A DNA stretch of 64,000 bases from Ananas comosus (Eukaryota; Streptophyta; Magnoliopsida; Poales; Bromeliaceae): assembly GCF_001540865.1 (NCBI RefSeq), contig NC_033645.1, forward strand, positions 2,536,773 to 2,600,772. Reading direction: 5' to 3'. The notes beneath the pieces are model-generated. The model was not told where the DNA came from and did not search any database. It worked only from the letters and a program-made list of their open reading frames with translations. Numbering within the stretch: position 1 is the stretch's first letter; each line of letters starts with the position of its first letter. Positions 37,340-50,659 of the stretch are shown here, piece by piece. The translations under genes were made by a program, and so were the position numbers.

Positions 37340-38510
37340 TCACTACTATTCTAATGGATTTTATGCAAGTCTAATAAGCATCCATTCTCCTAAAAGCATC
37401 TTATTAAATATAATAATATTCTTTATTATGAACCACCATATGATCTAGAGTTGTAAGATACGTAGGAATTTTCGCCTTATGTCCAACACAAGTGGAGAGA
37501 ACTCTTTATAGTGAATGTTTAAATAGAGACTTCTTAATGTTTTGTGTTCTTTTTATACAAATCTAAATTCGGTGTTTGATTTTATATGTTGAATTCAACT
37601 TCTTAGAAATGTATGAGGAGACTCAACTATAGAAACTGTAACTACGCCTAAATTGGCGGCTGTTCTAGTTGAAAAGAATAACTTGAAACAAAATGTTAGC
37701 TTACTTTCCTAATAACTTTTTAAATAAATGAATATATTTTTTTCTCTACATTGTAAATAATCATACCACATAAAATGATAAAATTAAATTGCACTTTTAA
37801 TTATATGTAACCAAATAAATTATTTATATTTGCAGTGTTTCTACTACATTCAACCAAATAAAATATATATAATTATAATTACTATATTTTTAACTATATG
37901 CATTTATAATTATATTGTATTGCTTATTATATCCAACCAAACAGTAACAATATAGAGGAAAAATTCTGTATTGCGGTCCATATACTGGTATTCCCAAAAC
38001 TCAAACCTAGATATTAAAATATACATATGTTGCTCAACACATAGTAAAAGAGTTCTAAAAATTATTATTTATTTTTTAAAAAAATTAAAATGTTGCAGAT
38101 CATATTTTACTTTTTATCTTTAATTTATGGTCTCTTTAATATTTATGGTGTCTATGCTCGGGTCTTTGAGATCCTCGTGTATAGACCTTGTTGCATCGAG
38201 CAAGTTCTTCAACGATAAGAGTCAAATTAGGAAACTTATCAAGACCGTTGAGCGATAAATGGTTTAGGTTTGGAATAGTCTCCAATGTGAGACAGCGTGA
38301 TCAGACATTTATACAACTTTAATTTTCGAGCAATGACATGATAGATTATAAATCACGCAATCTTGCATTATGAATTTTATTGTCATTAAGTTTTTGTACA
38401 AGGACACCTGATTGACATGTTAACCGCACACGTGGTATATAGTAAGGTTTTTCTTTTTTTCTTTTTCGACGGAGATCAAGAGACGGGAAATGTTAAATGC
38501 AACTCAATTT
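37340..38510. other. Intergenic, no gene recognised
   Basis: AT-rich. A stretch at 38180-38300 is less AT-biased, but no frame in it is open or recognisable. Confidence 0.3.
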
Positions 38511-38515
38511 TTTTA

Positions 38516-38705
38516 GGAATTCTATATTATCACACTTGCATTATGTTATTAATAACAAATCAATCATATTTTTTTCTTTTCAAATAAAAGTACAATAAAA
38601 ATATTTTTTTACAATCATGATGGGACATATACTTCTAAAAAGAGACATTTGATTGGTTTGTTACGTTCTGTCGCCAATATAACTGTTGCATTCTAGATTT
38701 TTTTC
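38516..38705. mobile_element. Mutator-type MITE, copy 2 (about 190 bp)
   Basis: Same family as 14208 and 56179, with taacaaatcaatcat on the left, tttgattggtttgttacg on the right and attctaga near the end. Its ends are eroded and sit in T-rich DNA, so no target duplication is clear. Confidence 0.7.
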
Positions 38706-40160
38706 TTTTTTTATTTATTTTTTTTTGTGTGGCTGTGGAGAGCTGATTAGGTTCCCTCATTCAATTGAAGTTCGTACATAAAAAATTACATATGTTGACT
38801 CTGTCTCTTAAGAAAAAAACTTGAAAGGGCTATTTTATATATTCCCCATAATGTGGTTTCTATATATCTACACTTTTCATTTTTCCGGAAAAAAAGACAA
38901 AAAAAAAAACCTTATGAGTTTAACCTGATAGAAATAAATAACTTGCACCTTATGTACGGATTAGTTTTTTTTTAATCAAATTTAAGCCTATCACACCAAG
39001 CCGAATTAAGGTTCAAATTTTTTATGTTTAATTTTAATATTAATGATTAGATTTATAAAGTCTAATTGCTATTCACTAAGCTAATTGAATCTTACCAAAT
39101 TCGATGAATCTTATCTGATTCTATTAAACACTTATTTGAGGACACTACTTCTAGTAAATATTTAAAAGGGAGGGATATGATTGGTTTCTTAATTTTTAGT
39201 TAGAAATGTAGCAAGGCCCCACTTCGATCATTTTTGTTAGAAATCAACTCAGTTAAAAATATAAAGTATTTAGGTTTTGAATTTGGAACATCGAATATCA
39301 ATTATTAAGTTTTTAACCAACTGTGCTCGGCATGTTCAGTTATGGTTGGTATTATGTTAAGCATGTTGAGTCATGAACATTGATCTATATATTGGCCATG
39401 TTAAAAAAGGTTTTTATTGTTCTTACTTGTGTATTGTATGATTTACCTACTCGCTCTCTCTCTTCTCTCTCTCTCATAAATGGCTCGAAGTAAAGTCAAA
39501 CAATAAATGGCCATGTCCCAAGCCCAAGGAATTAAATTTGTTGGTTTTTTTTAGATCTTGGATCAGAGGCCAACCCAGTAATGAATTGTTTCCCATAAAT
39601 GTGGACAATAGATAAATTTAATCCTTTTTTTAGCCGCCTCAATTTTTTATTGTGCATGCGTAGTGGATTGTAAACGGTGTTTAGGTCAATCGGTATCTGA
39701 ATTTGGAGCCAATCCAAGTTTTTTTTTTTTTAGTTCAACAAGAAGTGTATCCTTGCTAAAAGTTCTCAATAAATTGGGTTAATTTTTGTGATTAGATTTT
39801 ACTTGATCAAGTTCAAGAAATTCGGCGAAATAATCTATATATATATTGACCTTTTCTTTTGATAAGATTAACGGAGAATTCTACTTGTTGAACTCAATAA
39901 AATTAAATGATGTCGAACACAGGGGATGTCTCTACTATGGCATTACTAAAAGTTGATTTAGTATTTAGAATAAAATAGAAATATTTTTTCGGCGTATCAG
40001 ATTCCTGAAATGTTAGTTAAAAAATCATACAAAAGAGTTTCATGCATATGGCCTCATACTTTTTGTGCACGAGCTCTTTTCCCCATTCCTTACTTTATAT
40101 AGCATTCCCACATCGCAAAATATTCACCTTTAATCATGATCCATTATCTAAATTAATTAG
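38706..40160. other. Intergenic, no gene recognised
   Basis: AT-rich, with a SINE relic on the minus strand at about 39245-39320. Nothing else supported. Confidence 0.35.
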
Positions 40161-40163
40161 CAT

Positions 40164-40166
<3 letters not shown>

Positions 40167-40202
<36 letters not shown>
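40167..40202. repeat. (TA)n microsatellite
   Basis: About 18 TA units. Confidence 0.95.
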
Positions 40203-40203
<1 letters not shown>

Positions 40204-41504
40204 CACGAAGGGATACTCCTTATCTCACCAAGCACATGTGGAGGAGGCAGTTTTGTACTTGTCCTCATTTGTACAATAAAAATTTGCACTCGTCCTACTC
40301 AGTACAACAAACTTTTATTTTATGTTTTACTTTTTTTTTATTTTAAACATGTGAATAATTTTTTTAAAAAGTCAGCTCCTCTTAACATTACATTTATTAT
40401 TATTATTATTATTATAAAGAATGAAAAGCGTTCGTCAATCTAGGTGCAACGACAGCGGTGGAGCGAAAAATAGAAATTATAGTGAAAAAATTATTACCAT
40501 TATTATTATTATTATTTACTCAAATTATTTATAAAGGTGGAATCTCTACTTTTGGACACGTGTCAAAACGAAACGTTCTTATGCGTGTTTGCCGTTGTGG
40601 TGCGTTCCAGGGGATCGGGCCAACGATTTTGAGTCCGCGCTCATCCGGCGTGGCGGGCTCGTGGGTCTGACCAAGTGACGGGTCAACGGATCCACGTCGC
40701 TCACGCAAAATACGAAAACTATTCCCCGCACCCGGTCCATCCGTACACCCGTGCACAGCCAAGTTATTCGGCCTAGATTATCTCTCATCCATCTTATCTC
40801 TACTTTCAATCTCGTTGATTTATGAATTACTATTTTCTTCTTAAAAAAAATTGAATGACAGTGATTGTTGGGTATATGCTTCAATCTATATAATTTTATA
40901 AATATAGAGTACGAGGCTAACCTTCCGTCCATTTCTGATGGGTGAAAGTTGAGAGGCTAAGAAGGATTTCGCTATAAGTAGATTGAAAAATATCCTCCAA
41001 AGCAAAATTTAATAAGAACTACTACATATTTTATTCTAGTGTAGTTTTCCTTCGATTTTTTTTTTTTTTTGAAGCCCCAGCTGCCTCATCTCATAATCAA
41101 GTTCATATCCTAAATGAATAAAACGGTAGCATGCTATCTTTTCTCAAAAAAAAAAAAAATTATTTTCATCCTAACACACGGATAAGAATGCATCGGGTGC
41201 ATAGAATAGTTCACACTTCCGGGAACCAAATGCCGGGTTTTTAAGAAAGCCCTTTATCTCTTTTAATTATGCTCTCAACCCCCCTCCTCCACTCGAACTC
41301 CTATATATACCTCTGATCACCTTCACCATTCCCACCCAATCTCCTCGGCACATTTATGGTTAATTCCTCACCCATCTCTCCACATCAAACCAAAATAAAA
41401 CCCCTACTATTAGTTCTCCATCTTTTAGCATTTCTCTGCGATTAGCTATTCCCTATTCAGTCTCTCTCTCTCTCTCTCCCTGGCGTTGGCGTGAGATTGC
41501 GGAA
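40203..41504 (+). promoter_or_regulatory. Upstream region of the dioxygenase gene
   Basis: A GC-rich island at 40550-40770 contains gacacgtgtc (G-box core CACGTG) and gtcaacggatccacgtcgc. Nearer the gene are a ctatatatac TATA-like element at about 41300 and a (CT)n leader at 41460-41480. A SINE relic lies at 41062-41160. No separate gene is seen. Confidence 0.45.
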
Positions 41505-44500
41505 ATGGCAATGGATTTAGAAGCGGAGGGGGAGAAGAAAGAGGAGGCGGCGGAGCGGCAGTACATGGAAGGGGTGAAGCAGCTTTGCGAGAGCGGCATC
41601 AAGAAGGTGCCCAACAAGTACATCTTGCCAGCCTCGGAGCGTCCTCGGGTGAACGGACGGCGCGATACCGCCGCTCAAAACCTCAGTCTCAAGCTGCCCG
41701 TCATTGATCTCTCTCTGTTGCACTCGAAAGACCACGCATCGGTTATTCAGTCCTTGGAAAAGGCCTGCGAGGAGTACGGATTCTTTCAGGTACTACGTTT
41801 GTTGAAGTGCTATTTGAATAGAACTATTTTTAATATTTTTAAAAAAAAACTACTTCTCACTGTATGAAGTTTATAGATAGTGAACCACGGCATTCCGATC
41901 GAGGTTATAAGGGATATGGTCGGCGTCGTGAGGAGATTCTTCGAGCTTCCGTTTGAGGAGAGATCAAAGTATATGTCGTCCGACATACGAAATCCAGTTA
42001 GGTACGGGACGAGCTTCAACCAAATGAACGACAAAGTGTTTTCTTGGAGAGACTTCCTGAAACTCAGCTGCCATCCTATCTCCAGCGCTCTCCCGTTTTG
42101 GCCTTCTTCTCCTGCAGACTTAAGGTAGCGCTCGCAGTACATATTAACTATTTTATTTATTGATTATGATAGATCAATTTAATAAAAAAAAATAATTTAT
42201 ATTATTCTATTATACGCACACTCATAAAAAAGATAATAAAAAAAAGCAACAATTGAAATATTACCCATTAATGATTGTTTAGGAAACAGTACAAAAATAG
42301 CCCTATCAAACAAAAAGTAGGGTTGGTCTATAGAGCAGGGTTTCTATACTTTTATGAGTATAGAGCACTTCGTACTCATAAGTTATTTTAGATGTTGGGA
42401 TTTTCAAATCAACGATCCACACCGTTAAATATGATCTAGAGTATTTAAAACTTCTAGAAAATAAATGTCATAATTTTTTGAAATCATTATAAATTCATCA
42501 AGCGGGTATAAAATGAACGGTCAAAATCGAACGACACCCTAAAAATGGATGATCGGATCATTCAATTTAAAACCGGAGTTATTGATCTTTATTTAGGTAG
42601 TGAATAAAATTTTCTATAAAAAATTCAACCTATTCCGATTCTTTTTCACTGTTAAAATAACAAATATCTCATACCGGTCGTTAAAAATTGTCAATTTTGT
42701 GAGCTTTTGATCGTAAGGTAAATGATATCAAAAAATTATAAAATTTNAAATAACAAATATCTCATACCGGTCGTTAAAAATTGTCAATTTTGTGAGCTTT
42801 TGATCGTAAGGTAAATGATATCAAAAAATTATAAAATTTAATTTCTAAAAGTTTTAAATGCTCTAGATTATATTTAACAGTATGAATCGTTAATTCGAAA
42901 GTTCTATCAACGAAAACAACTTATGAGTACGAAGGCAATCGTACTCATAAGAGTATAGTAGCCGAACTCTTGGCCTATATACCATATATATGATCGTGTG
43001 AGCGTTGCACACTGAAAAGCCTTTATAGGTGGAAACTGGGGTGGGTAGTTTGATAATTTCTATGTACGCACCTAGATTTGGTCGGTTTTTAAGTTTCCTG
43101 TAACTCATTAATTTTTGTCCCCTTCATTTAGTAGAGTAGCAGTTCCTCTACGACACAGGAGCCAGCTTTTATTGGAAGCATATATATATATTTCTCTCTT
43201 TAAGTTGTTCAAGCTTTAACCACCTTAATTTTCTTTCCATTTAAACTCTATCTCTCTCTTGTTTCAATGGTTCAGATAAGTAATTTACCACCTCTTTTAA
43301 ATTCTTAATATTCTTTTATACAATATATATATGTGGATTCAAGTTGTTTTCTTTTTTCTTTTTTTTTTTTGTGTGCGCACGCACACCCTAGAAGCGAAAA
43401 AAGTAATTAAATTCCTCCAAACAGATGTGCTGAAGCCAACTCATCAGAGCCAAGTCATAGTCAGTTGTGGGTAATATGGTGATAGAAGTCGACTGCACAG
43501 AACCAAACTCACAACTTTATACATAAATAAATATAATATATTTTAAAATACTATTGATAAATCAGTATTAATATAAATATTATAATTTATTAATGAAGAT
43601 TTGCTTTTTTTTGAAGTTAATATCTTAATTTTAATTTCATATTTAAAATTTGAAAGTTTAAACCACAACAGTTAGTTGTTATATGTTTGGAAGAGTGAAA
43701 AATCAACCATAGTACAATGAGATGTATTATTAAAGTACCCATAGTTAGTATCTAATAATTTATGAGTGAGTCCTTCTTACTTTAGCTTTTTGGACTCCAT
43801 ATCTTACTTAGATCTTCATGTTCCATATAAGGACTACACTTTTGGGTACCCTCTACTGTACCCTTAGTATTATATATATATATATATATTAAATTAAATT
43901 CGGATAAATTTAACGGTAAAAAATTTGATAGTACCAAATATTTCATGCTATTAATAATATTCCAGCCGAATTCTATATATATATATATAAAATTAAACTC
44001 AGGTAGCTAAACGAGTCGCTACTACATGTTGTGCCAACTAAGATATAGAGAAGTAGTTAGTACATCATTAAATTATTTAGGCCTTTTTCGCTATCATATT
44101 TATTTTTTGTTTTCATAATAAAATTTTGTATATTAAAAAAAATTGTAGGAGCAAACAGCGAATTATTTGTAAATTTTTCATCCAAAGTAACATTTACTCA
44201 GCAACAAAAAAGATATTTATAAATAAATTTTTTTAATTTTTTTTTTAAACATGTAGCCATCTATCACTCAACCTGATGCATAGTAAGCTAAGGGACAATA
44301 ACAATACCCCAAATAAAAAAAAAAAAATCCAGCACTTCACATTATATAAAATTAATATTTTTTTAAAAAAATGACAACGATGCCGAAATTTTACCAGAAA
44401 TTAGTAAATAAAGTTTGCACTCACTGTACCATAAGATGTATAATTTGACTCGATCAAATTGAGTGGTTTCATTTGGAAAAATTAGTATAGTTATTTAATT

Positions 44501-45702
44501 CTTCAATTTGAAAAATTTCAATCCTAATTAAAAGGGTAGCTGAATTTTGAGCAAATCAAAGATTAAATAAAAACACCGTATAGATTCGGTCGCTTAATTT
44601 GATCTTTGCGTGATTTCAACTTTGACCCACGTGAGAATTCGAGTTGTGGATCGAGTCAACTATATGGGAGAGTTTTGGACCACAACGTACATTTTTATTG
44701 TGAAAATGTTTATTTGGACCATAATTAGCCCCTGCTTAATTAAATTAAACTTATTGAATTAACCCTCCTTTATTAATCTAATGCAGGGACAAAGCACTTT
44801 TATATGTCAAGGAAATGAAGAGTTTGTTCATGGATCTGATGGAAGCGATTTTGGAGACTCTAGGAGTGAACCGTGGCGTGCTCGAAGAATTTAGAACTGG
44901 ATCGCATATCCTTGTAGCGAATTGTTATCCGGTGTGCCCCGAACCGGGACTTACCCTCGGAATGCCGCCCCATTCTGACTATGGCTTCCTCACTCTTCTC
45001 CTCCAGGACGACGTCGAGGGGCTACAAATCCAGCACGGCGACGAATGGGTCACCGTCGAGCCAGTCCCTGACTCTCTTGTCGTAAACATCGGCGATCATT
45101 TTGAGGTAGTTAAAGTTACTTAAATTTAAAGCTTTTACTTTTGGGTTTAGAATATCATTTCAATTTTTCGCTCTAGTTAGGAGTACTTATTCCCTCAACA
45201 TTAATTGCGCTCTCAAAAGTCTAAATTTATTGGTTTTGAAACACGAGTGTTGCTCTCATGATAATTAATTAAGCATTTTCCTAACCATTTTGTTCCTTAC
45301 AATTGGAGGGTATATTTTCAAAATTTCTAGTTAAATATTTCGGATTGAACAGTTATTTTAGAAATCGGGCCAATGAACAAATTCATAGTCCTAAATCGGA
45401 ATTCGATCTTTGAATCTCAGATATTCAGTAACGGGAGGTACAAGAGCGTTCTCCACCGAGTGTTGGTCAACCCTGCGAAGCTCCGAATCTCCGTCGCATC
45501 CCTCCACAGTCTCCCCATCGAGCGCGTCGTCGGGCCCTCCCCCGACCTTGTCGACGACGACGACAACCCGCGGCGTTACATGGACACGGACTTCGCCTCG
45601 TTCCTCGATTACATCGCCTCGTGCGAATCGAAGCACAAGAACTTCCTCGAGTCAAGGAGGTTGACTCCTGGCAAGGCCCTCCCTGATAGTCAACCAATTT
45701 GA
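41505..45702 (+). CDS. 2-oxoglutarate/Fe(II)-dependent dioxygenase
   Basis: Exons 41505-41789, 41877-42124, 44787-45105 and 45421-45702 (all GT-AG) give 1134 nt, 377 aa. The N-terminal DIOX_N domain starts at LPVIDLS (64-70) and contains the GFFQIVNHGIP hallmark (92-102). The catalytic core has the iron ligands H240, D242 (PPHSDYG) and H296 (SVLHRVLVN), and the 2-oxoglutarate clamp R306-x-S308. It is a complete plant DOXC-class enzyme of the flavanone-3-hydroxylase/DMR6-like superfamily, cytosolic, oxidising an unknown small molecule such as a hormone or phenolic. The substrate cannot be told from sequence. Intron 2 (2662 bp) has grown by a MITE insertion (42330-42965) that contains an assembly N. 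Confidence 0.93.
42330..42965. mobile_element. MITE family B inside the dioxygenase intron
   Basis: The left end has actcataagtta and the right end tactcataagagtatagta, complementary arms running inward through cgatccacaccgttaaat on the left and atttaacagtatgaatcg on the right. Its length is inflated by the 92-bp duplication around the N at 42747. Further copies are at about 49190-49735 and 51355-51900. Confidence 0.7.
42655..42839. other. N flanked by an exact 92-bp duplication
   Basis: 42655-42746 and 42748-42839 are identical as far as I can read, separated only by an N at 42747. This is the signature of two overlapping contig ends placed end to end. Confidence 0.85.
43872..43990. mobile_element. 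Fragment of MITE family D between (TA)n tracts
   Basis: Between two TA tracts, the words aatttaacggtaaaaaattt and gctattaataatattccagc match one arm region and the right end of the element at 37086. The middle is missing. Confidence 0.5.
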
Positions 45703-46870
45703 CTTCTGATTCCCTCGCCAAAAAGGCGTTGACAATTTGAGCATCGTATTTTTGGGCTATTTAAATATTCCGACAAATTAATTGAGACTACGTCATCATC
45801 ACCATCATCCTCCTTTTCAAATTATTCAACCACTCAATTGTAGGAGATAAGATCCGTATAGTATGTACGTAGAAAGGAGAGAGTAAGGGATAAAAATATA
45901 TCTATAATTAATTATACTTGCGGTTGGAATCCTTTTAATTATCTTTGTAATATATAGAAATAGGTATATAAATTAAAGATTGACCTTTAGCTTTTATTTA
46001 TTTATTTATTTCGGAACAAGTATGATGATTTATGGAGTGGTTTCATAGAGATAGGTGGATCATCATAAAGGCCGTAGACAAGACCACCATTATAAATCAA
46101 TGCTAGTACTATAGGATATTACTAAATAAGAGTAATGATCACACATGTGCCTAATCAATTTAGTTAGCAATATTAATGATTAAAATCAAAACTATTACCT
46201 GCAACAATTAGGCTAATTAACTCGCTTTCCTAAATATAAAATGTACCATATATGATTGCAGCAAACGTACGTAACCAAATGTGTCATAATATGTGTCAGG
46301 CTAATTTATCAATAATATTCAGAGATATTTTTGGATGTATACAAAACATTAATTAATCTAAACATAAATTTTCACTATACATTAGTATAAGTATATTGTG
46401 CTTTATTATAAAAGTACACGGCGGAAAAGAAAACATAAAAAACATTCATTTCTTACAAAAGTAAGCATTAAAGGAGTCAACTCCCAAGGAAGCTTCCTTA
46501 TACTGGAAATGATGGAAATGTTTTCCAAGTTATTTATTTCTCTTTAAAAAACTAATAGAATGGAAATTCTTAGTTGACTTTTTAAAGTCTTTAAAAAAAA
46601 AAAAAAAAGTTTATCACACTATTTGACGCACCATTCAAACCAAGGTTCAACTAGGGCAGGCTACTTAGGAAGTTTCATTGAAATGGCAGTAGTGAAGAAA
46701 AGCCAAGGAAATGCTGTGTTATTTTTATTAAAATTAAATTAATTAAGTCAAACCTTTTCAAGATATGCTATAAAAAGAACCAATAATTGATCTCATTTTG
46801 CGTAAAATCATCGACACGTTCTTTGCTACTATAATAGTTAACTAATAGTGTCATATTAGGAATAGTAATC
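45703..46870. other. 3' flank of the dioxygenase gene; no gene recognised
   Basis: AT-rich, with nothing coding. Poly-A at 46594-46609. Confidence 0.35.
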
Positions 46871-46877
46871 ATATGGT

Positions 46878-47272
46878 GGCCTGTTTGGTTGGATCGATGC
46901 AGTTATTAATATAATATAGTTGAAGATGTATGCGTTTGAAAATAAAACAGTTACAACTACTATATCGTATTTGACTGGATGTTGTAGAAAGCATTGTAAT
47001 TAAAATAATTTATTTGGTACAAAGTTTTACTACTTTATACATATGGGATGGTGAGATTATTATAATGTAGAATAAAATATATTTTCTGTTTAAGAGATTA
47101 ATAGGAAGGTAAGATTATCTTTTATTCAAAGTTATTTTCTCCAACTGCTTCAGCAGCTAATACGGAGATAATTCGAACTACTGTGTTTTAGCCTACTCGT
47201 CCAACTTCCACAGTAGCAATTTAATTAAGACAACACTGAATTTGAAATTACATGCAACGAACTAGGCCCTTA
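46878..47272. mobile_element. Possible MITE with ggcctgtt / aactaggcc ends
   Basis: The left edge ggcctgtttggttgg and the right edge aacgaactaggccc are roughly complementary at their tips, a common signature of Tourist/hAT-like MITEs. No clear target duplication could be read. Confidence 0.35.
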
Positions 47273-47548
47273 TACTAGATAGAAAAAAGAATCATGACCC
47301 CGACCTGTATGTATATAATATATATTACCATTAATTTTATGTTTTAGTATTTCTAATTATTTGAGCTCTTTAACATATGTTTAACTCCCCTCAAAATATG
47401 TACATTTAAGTTTTCTCCAATTACTCTAAAGAATCTTTTGAAATTGAAAAGAGTCACCGCATTAACTTAAACATATGTTGTAGACGTTGAAAATGTTGAT
47501 GAGAGCAAGCATTATATTCATACAATTAAGTTAAAAACAAATATGTAT

Positions 47549-47574
47549 GTATATATATATATATATATATATAT
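47549..47574. repeat. (TA)n microsatellite
   Basis: About 13 TA units. Confidence 0.9.
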
Positions 47575-47939
47575 ACACAAAGCTAATAGGAATGGGGGAA
47601 GTATTAATCATCCATTTAATATACAAATTTGAACTCATGTTTGAAAGAGGAAAATTTAATAAAATATTCACATGGCCTATCTATATCGGGAGAATGGGGA
47701 CCAATCTATTTTGTACTGCTACTGCAAAATAGTACCTATATTGACTTTTCTCATGCATTTATTTTTTGTACATATATTAATTGTCCACAATAATGCACTA
47801 CTATGCTTGGCGCCTTCAATATGGGGGCACTCTTGTAGCCATAGTATTACCAGCTATTTGTAGATCTTCGTGGTCCCAAGAGTATCTTATTCCAGATTCA
47901 CGCTTGGATTTGCAACAGCGCATATATATATATATATAT

Positions 47940-48478
47940 ATTGATTCGGAATACTATCGATAGCAAATCGGCTCCGTTTGCCACGTATTTATTTTCAATG
48001 ATGGAGCCTCCAAATCGACGATCGACATCGGTGAACATGATCTATACCACTTAAAGTATCTAGAAATCAAATTTCATGCTTTTTAGATATTATTCTCTTG
48101 TCCATCAGGTGGGCGCAAAAATGAACAGCTGAATATGAATATTCTCTAAAAAGTGATGATAGAAATTTTATAATCAAGATCGAGAGTATAAATCTTGTTT
48201 TAAATAGTTTAAAAAATTTTCTAACTAAAATTCAATTGATTTGAATAGCTCTACACCGTTAAACGTGAAAACACCTTATATCTACCATTAAAATTACAAA
48301 TTTTAAAACCCTTTGATCATTAGGTCGATGATATCGAAAAGATTTGAAATTTAGTTTCTAAATACTTCAAGTGGTATAAATTATGTTCAACGGTGCCAAT
48401 CGTCGATTCGGAGGCTCCATCATCGAAAACAAATGGGTGGCAACGGAGCCCGTTTGCTACCGATAGCCTTCCAGCTCA
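47940..48478. mobile_element. MITE family A, diverged complete copy
   Basis: The left end gattcggaatactatcgat follows a (TA)n tract, and the right end tgctaccgatagccttccag runs into another. The body aligns with 36499-37039 (agaacaatatc region, accgttaaacgtg) but with many substitutions and few indels, so it is an older, cleanly sequenced insertion. Confidence 0.75.
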
Positions 48479-48544
48479 ACTCTATATATATATATAATAT
48501 ATATTATATATATATATAGTATATATATATATATATATATATAT

Positions 48545-49083
48545 AATTGAACTGGGTTACTATCGGTAGTAAACTGCTCGGTTTACTACTGATTTGTCTT
48601 TTGATGATAGAGCTCCAAATCGACGATCGGGCACCGTTAAACATGATTAAACCATTTAAATATTAGAAAATAATTCTCATGATTTTTTGGTATCACTACT
48701 GAACGATCAAAGATCACAAAGATCTATAATTTAATGGCCGATATGGTGCGTTTGCGTCGTCTTAACAGTATAGAAGGTTTAAATCACTAAATTTTTTTAG
48801 AAAATTCTTTAAACTATTTCAAATAAGATCTAGAACTCTAGATCTCAATATGAAAAATTAGTATCATCCATTTTGAAGGATCATTATTCAAGGCATTCAT
48901 TTTTGTTAACTTGATGACAAGAGAACAATATCGAAAAATGTGTGAAATTTGATTTCCAGATAGTTAAATAATTTAGATAATGTTAACGTGCGCGCATCAT
49001 CATTTGATAGCTCTATCATCGAAAGCAAATCGGGTAGTAAAACGAGCGTTACTACCGATATGTCATTCTAACGCTATCAAACT
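48545..49083. mobile_element. MITE family A (in block copy 1)
   Basis: Starts aattgaactgggttactatc, then cggtagtaaactgctcggtt. The right arm ends near ttactaccgatatgtc. Compared with the copy at 36499 it shows many one-base deletions. Confidence 0.75.
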
Positions 49084-49189
49084 CTTTCTCTCTCATCTCC
49101 ACGGCAATTTCTCTCGTCTCCTCTCTCTCCTCTCTCTCTCTCTCGTTCCTCTCTCTCTCTATTATATATATATATATATATATATGGTC

Positions 49190-49735
49190 CGTGCTACTAC
49201 TACTATTATGAGTAGATCGCCTCTCTACTCATAATGTGTTTTCGATGAAGAGCTTTCGAATACGACGATCCACACGTTAAACGTTATTTACAGTATTAAA
49301 CTTCTAGAATACAAATTTATGAATTTTTCGAAGTCATTTACCTTATGATCAAGAGGTCACAAATTTGCATTTTTAACAGCCGTATGGGATAACATTGCTA
49401 GTTAACGGTGTAGAAAAATCAAAATTTGTTGAATTTTGATAGAAATTCTATCACATACTAGATAAAGTCAATAACTTCGATCATTTGAATTAAGGATCCG
49501 AATCATCTTTTTAGACGTCGTTCGATTTAGACGGCATTCATTTTATAACCCACTTGATGCTTTATTATGAGTTGTCGAAAATTTAGCTAAATTATTGTTC
49601 TAGAAGTTCTAATATGATCTCTGATCATATATTTAACGAAAAGAGTGGAATCGTCGATGTCGGAAGCTCTAATCATTGAAAACAACTATAGTACGAGAAG
49701 CTCAATACTCATAAATAGTATAATAGCCATGGCCT
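49190..49735. mobile_element. MITE family B (in block copy 1)
   Basis: The left arm has actattatgagtaga and ctactcataatg, then gacgatccacacgttaaacg; the right arm has tactcataaatagtataata. Matches 42330-42965. Confidence 0.7.
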
Positions 49736-50035
49736 ATATATATCATATATAATATGATATACTATATATAGCGAGAGAAAGAGAGAGAGAAAGAGAGAAG
49801 AGAGAGAGAAGCTGGAGCTATACTAATGATAGCAAAACGTCATTCTTCTATCAATTTAGATCTTTGGATCAACTCTTTTAATAATTTCTAATCATTTGAT
49901 TAAATACACACTAATAAACAGTGGGGACGACTCACCCATAGGGGACCACTCACTCTAATTGACTAATATCATCTCCTATCCTAACAATTTCTCATTCAAA
50001 GTTAAAAAAATTTGATAGTAAAAAAGAGTTTTTGC

Positions 50036-50067
<32 letters not shown>

Positions 50068-50079
50068 ATATATCAATGA

Positions 50080-50645
50080 ATTTAGGCTACTATATGAATT
50101 TGTAGTACGAGGAACTCCCGTACTATAGGTTGTTTTCGATCTTAGGGCGTTTCAATTTAACAGATCCCACACAGCTAAATATGAGCTACAGCAGGTATAT
50201 GAAAGTTCTAAGAAAAAAAATTTTAGTTTTTTTTTGATAATCGTTTACTTATGAAATAAATATTGTAAAAAATAGACGGTGCGAACTAAATACTCTTTAA
50301 AAAATTTGAGCACCTAGACTTTTTAAATCAAGATTCAAGAAGTGTAACGCTAATCTATATAGTTTAAAAGAATTTTCTATCAAAAACATTTGACAAAAAT
50401 TAGATTATAGCTACAACGTTATCTCACAAACCTCGTCATAATATGCCATTGAAAGTTGAAATTTTGAAATGTTTGATCATAAAGTAAACTATGGCGAAAA
50501 AATAATAAATTTTTATTTCTTAGAAAACTTTAAATACCTAGATAGTTTCTAACGGTGTGATCATTGATTTGAATGCCCAAGATCGAAAAAACATACTAAT
50601 AAGTACGCGAGCTCCCGACTATAAATGTATAGTAGCGACTCTTAT
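50080..50645. mobile_element. MITE family C (in block copy 1)
   Basis: The left end has gtacgaggaactcccgtact, a near-perfect small palindrome, and the right end gtacgcgagctcccgacta. Inner word gctaaatatgagctac is a degraded form of the motif shared with families A and B. Confidence 0.65.
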
Positions 50646-50659
50646 TAATATAAGTAAAA

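Larger units (their letters stand above)
48480..50650. repeat. 2.18-kb block, copy 1: MITEs A, B, E and C in a row
   Basis: Order: a (TA)n variant tract with an internal tagta word (48483-48540), family A (48545-49083), a CT/TA tract, family B (about 49190-49735), a GA tract, a short element E (about 49808-50033), a TA tract, and family C (about 50080-50645). The same order recurs at +2180. Single-base gains and losses are unusually frequent. Confidence 0.8.

Noticed and set aside
40103..40113. Second snRNA upstream element (tcccacatcg)
   Set aside because: No TATA box at the Pol II or Pol III spacing and no snRNA-like sequence downstream. Likely chance.
45391..45721. Three overlapping frames on both strands
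   Set aside because: Shadows of the GC-rich last exon of the dioxygenase. The sense frame has the iron-binding histidine and RxS motif.
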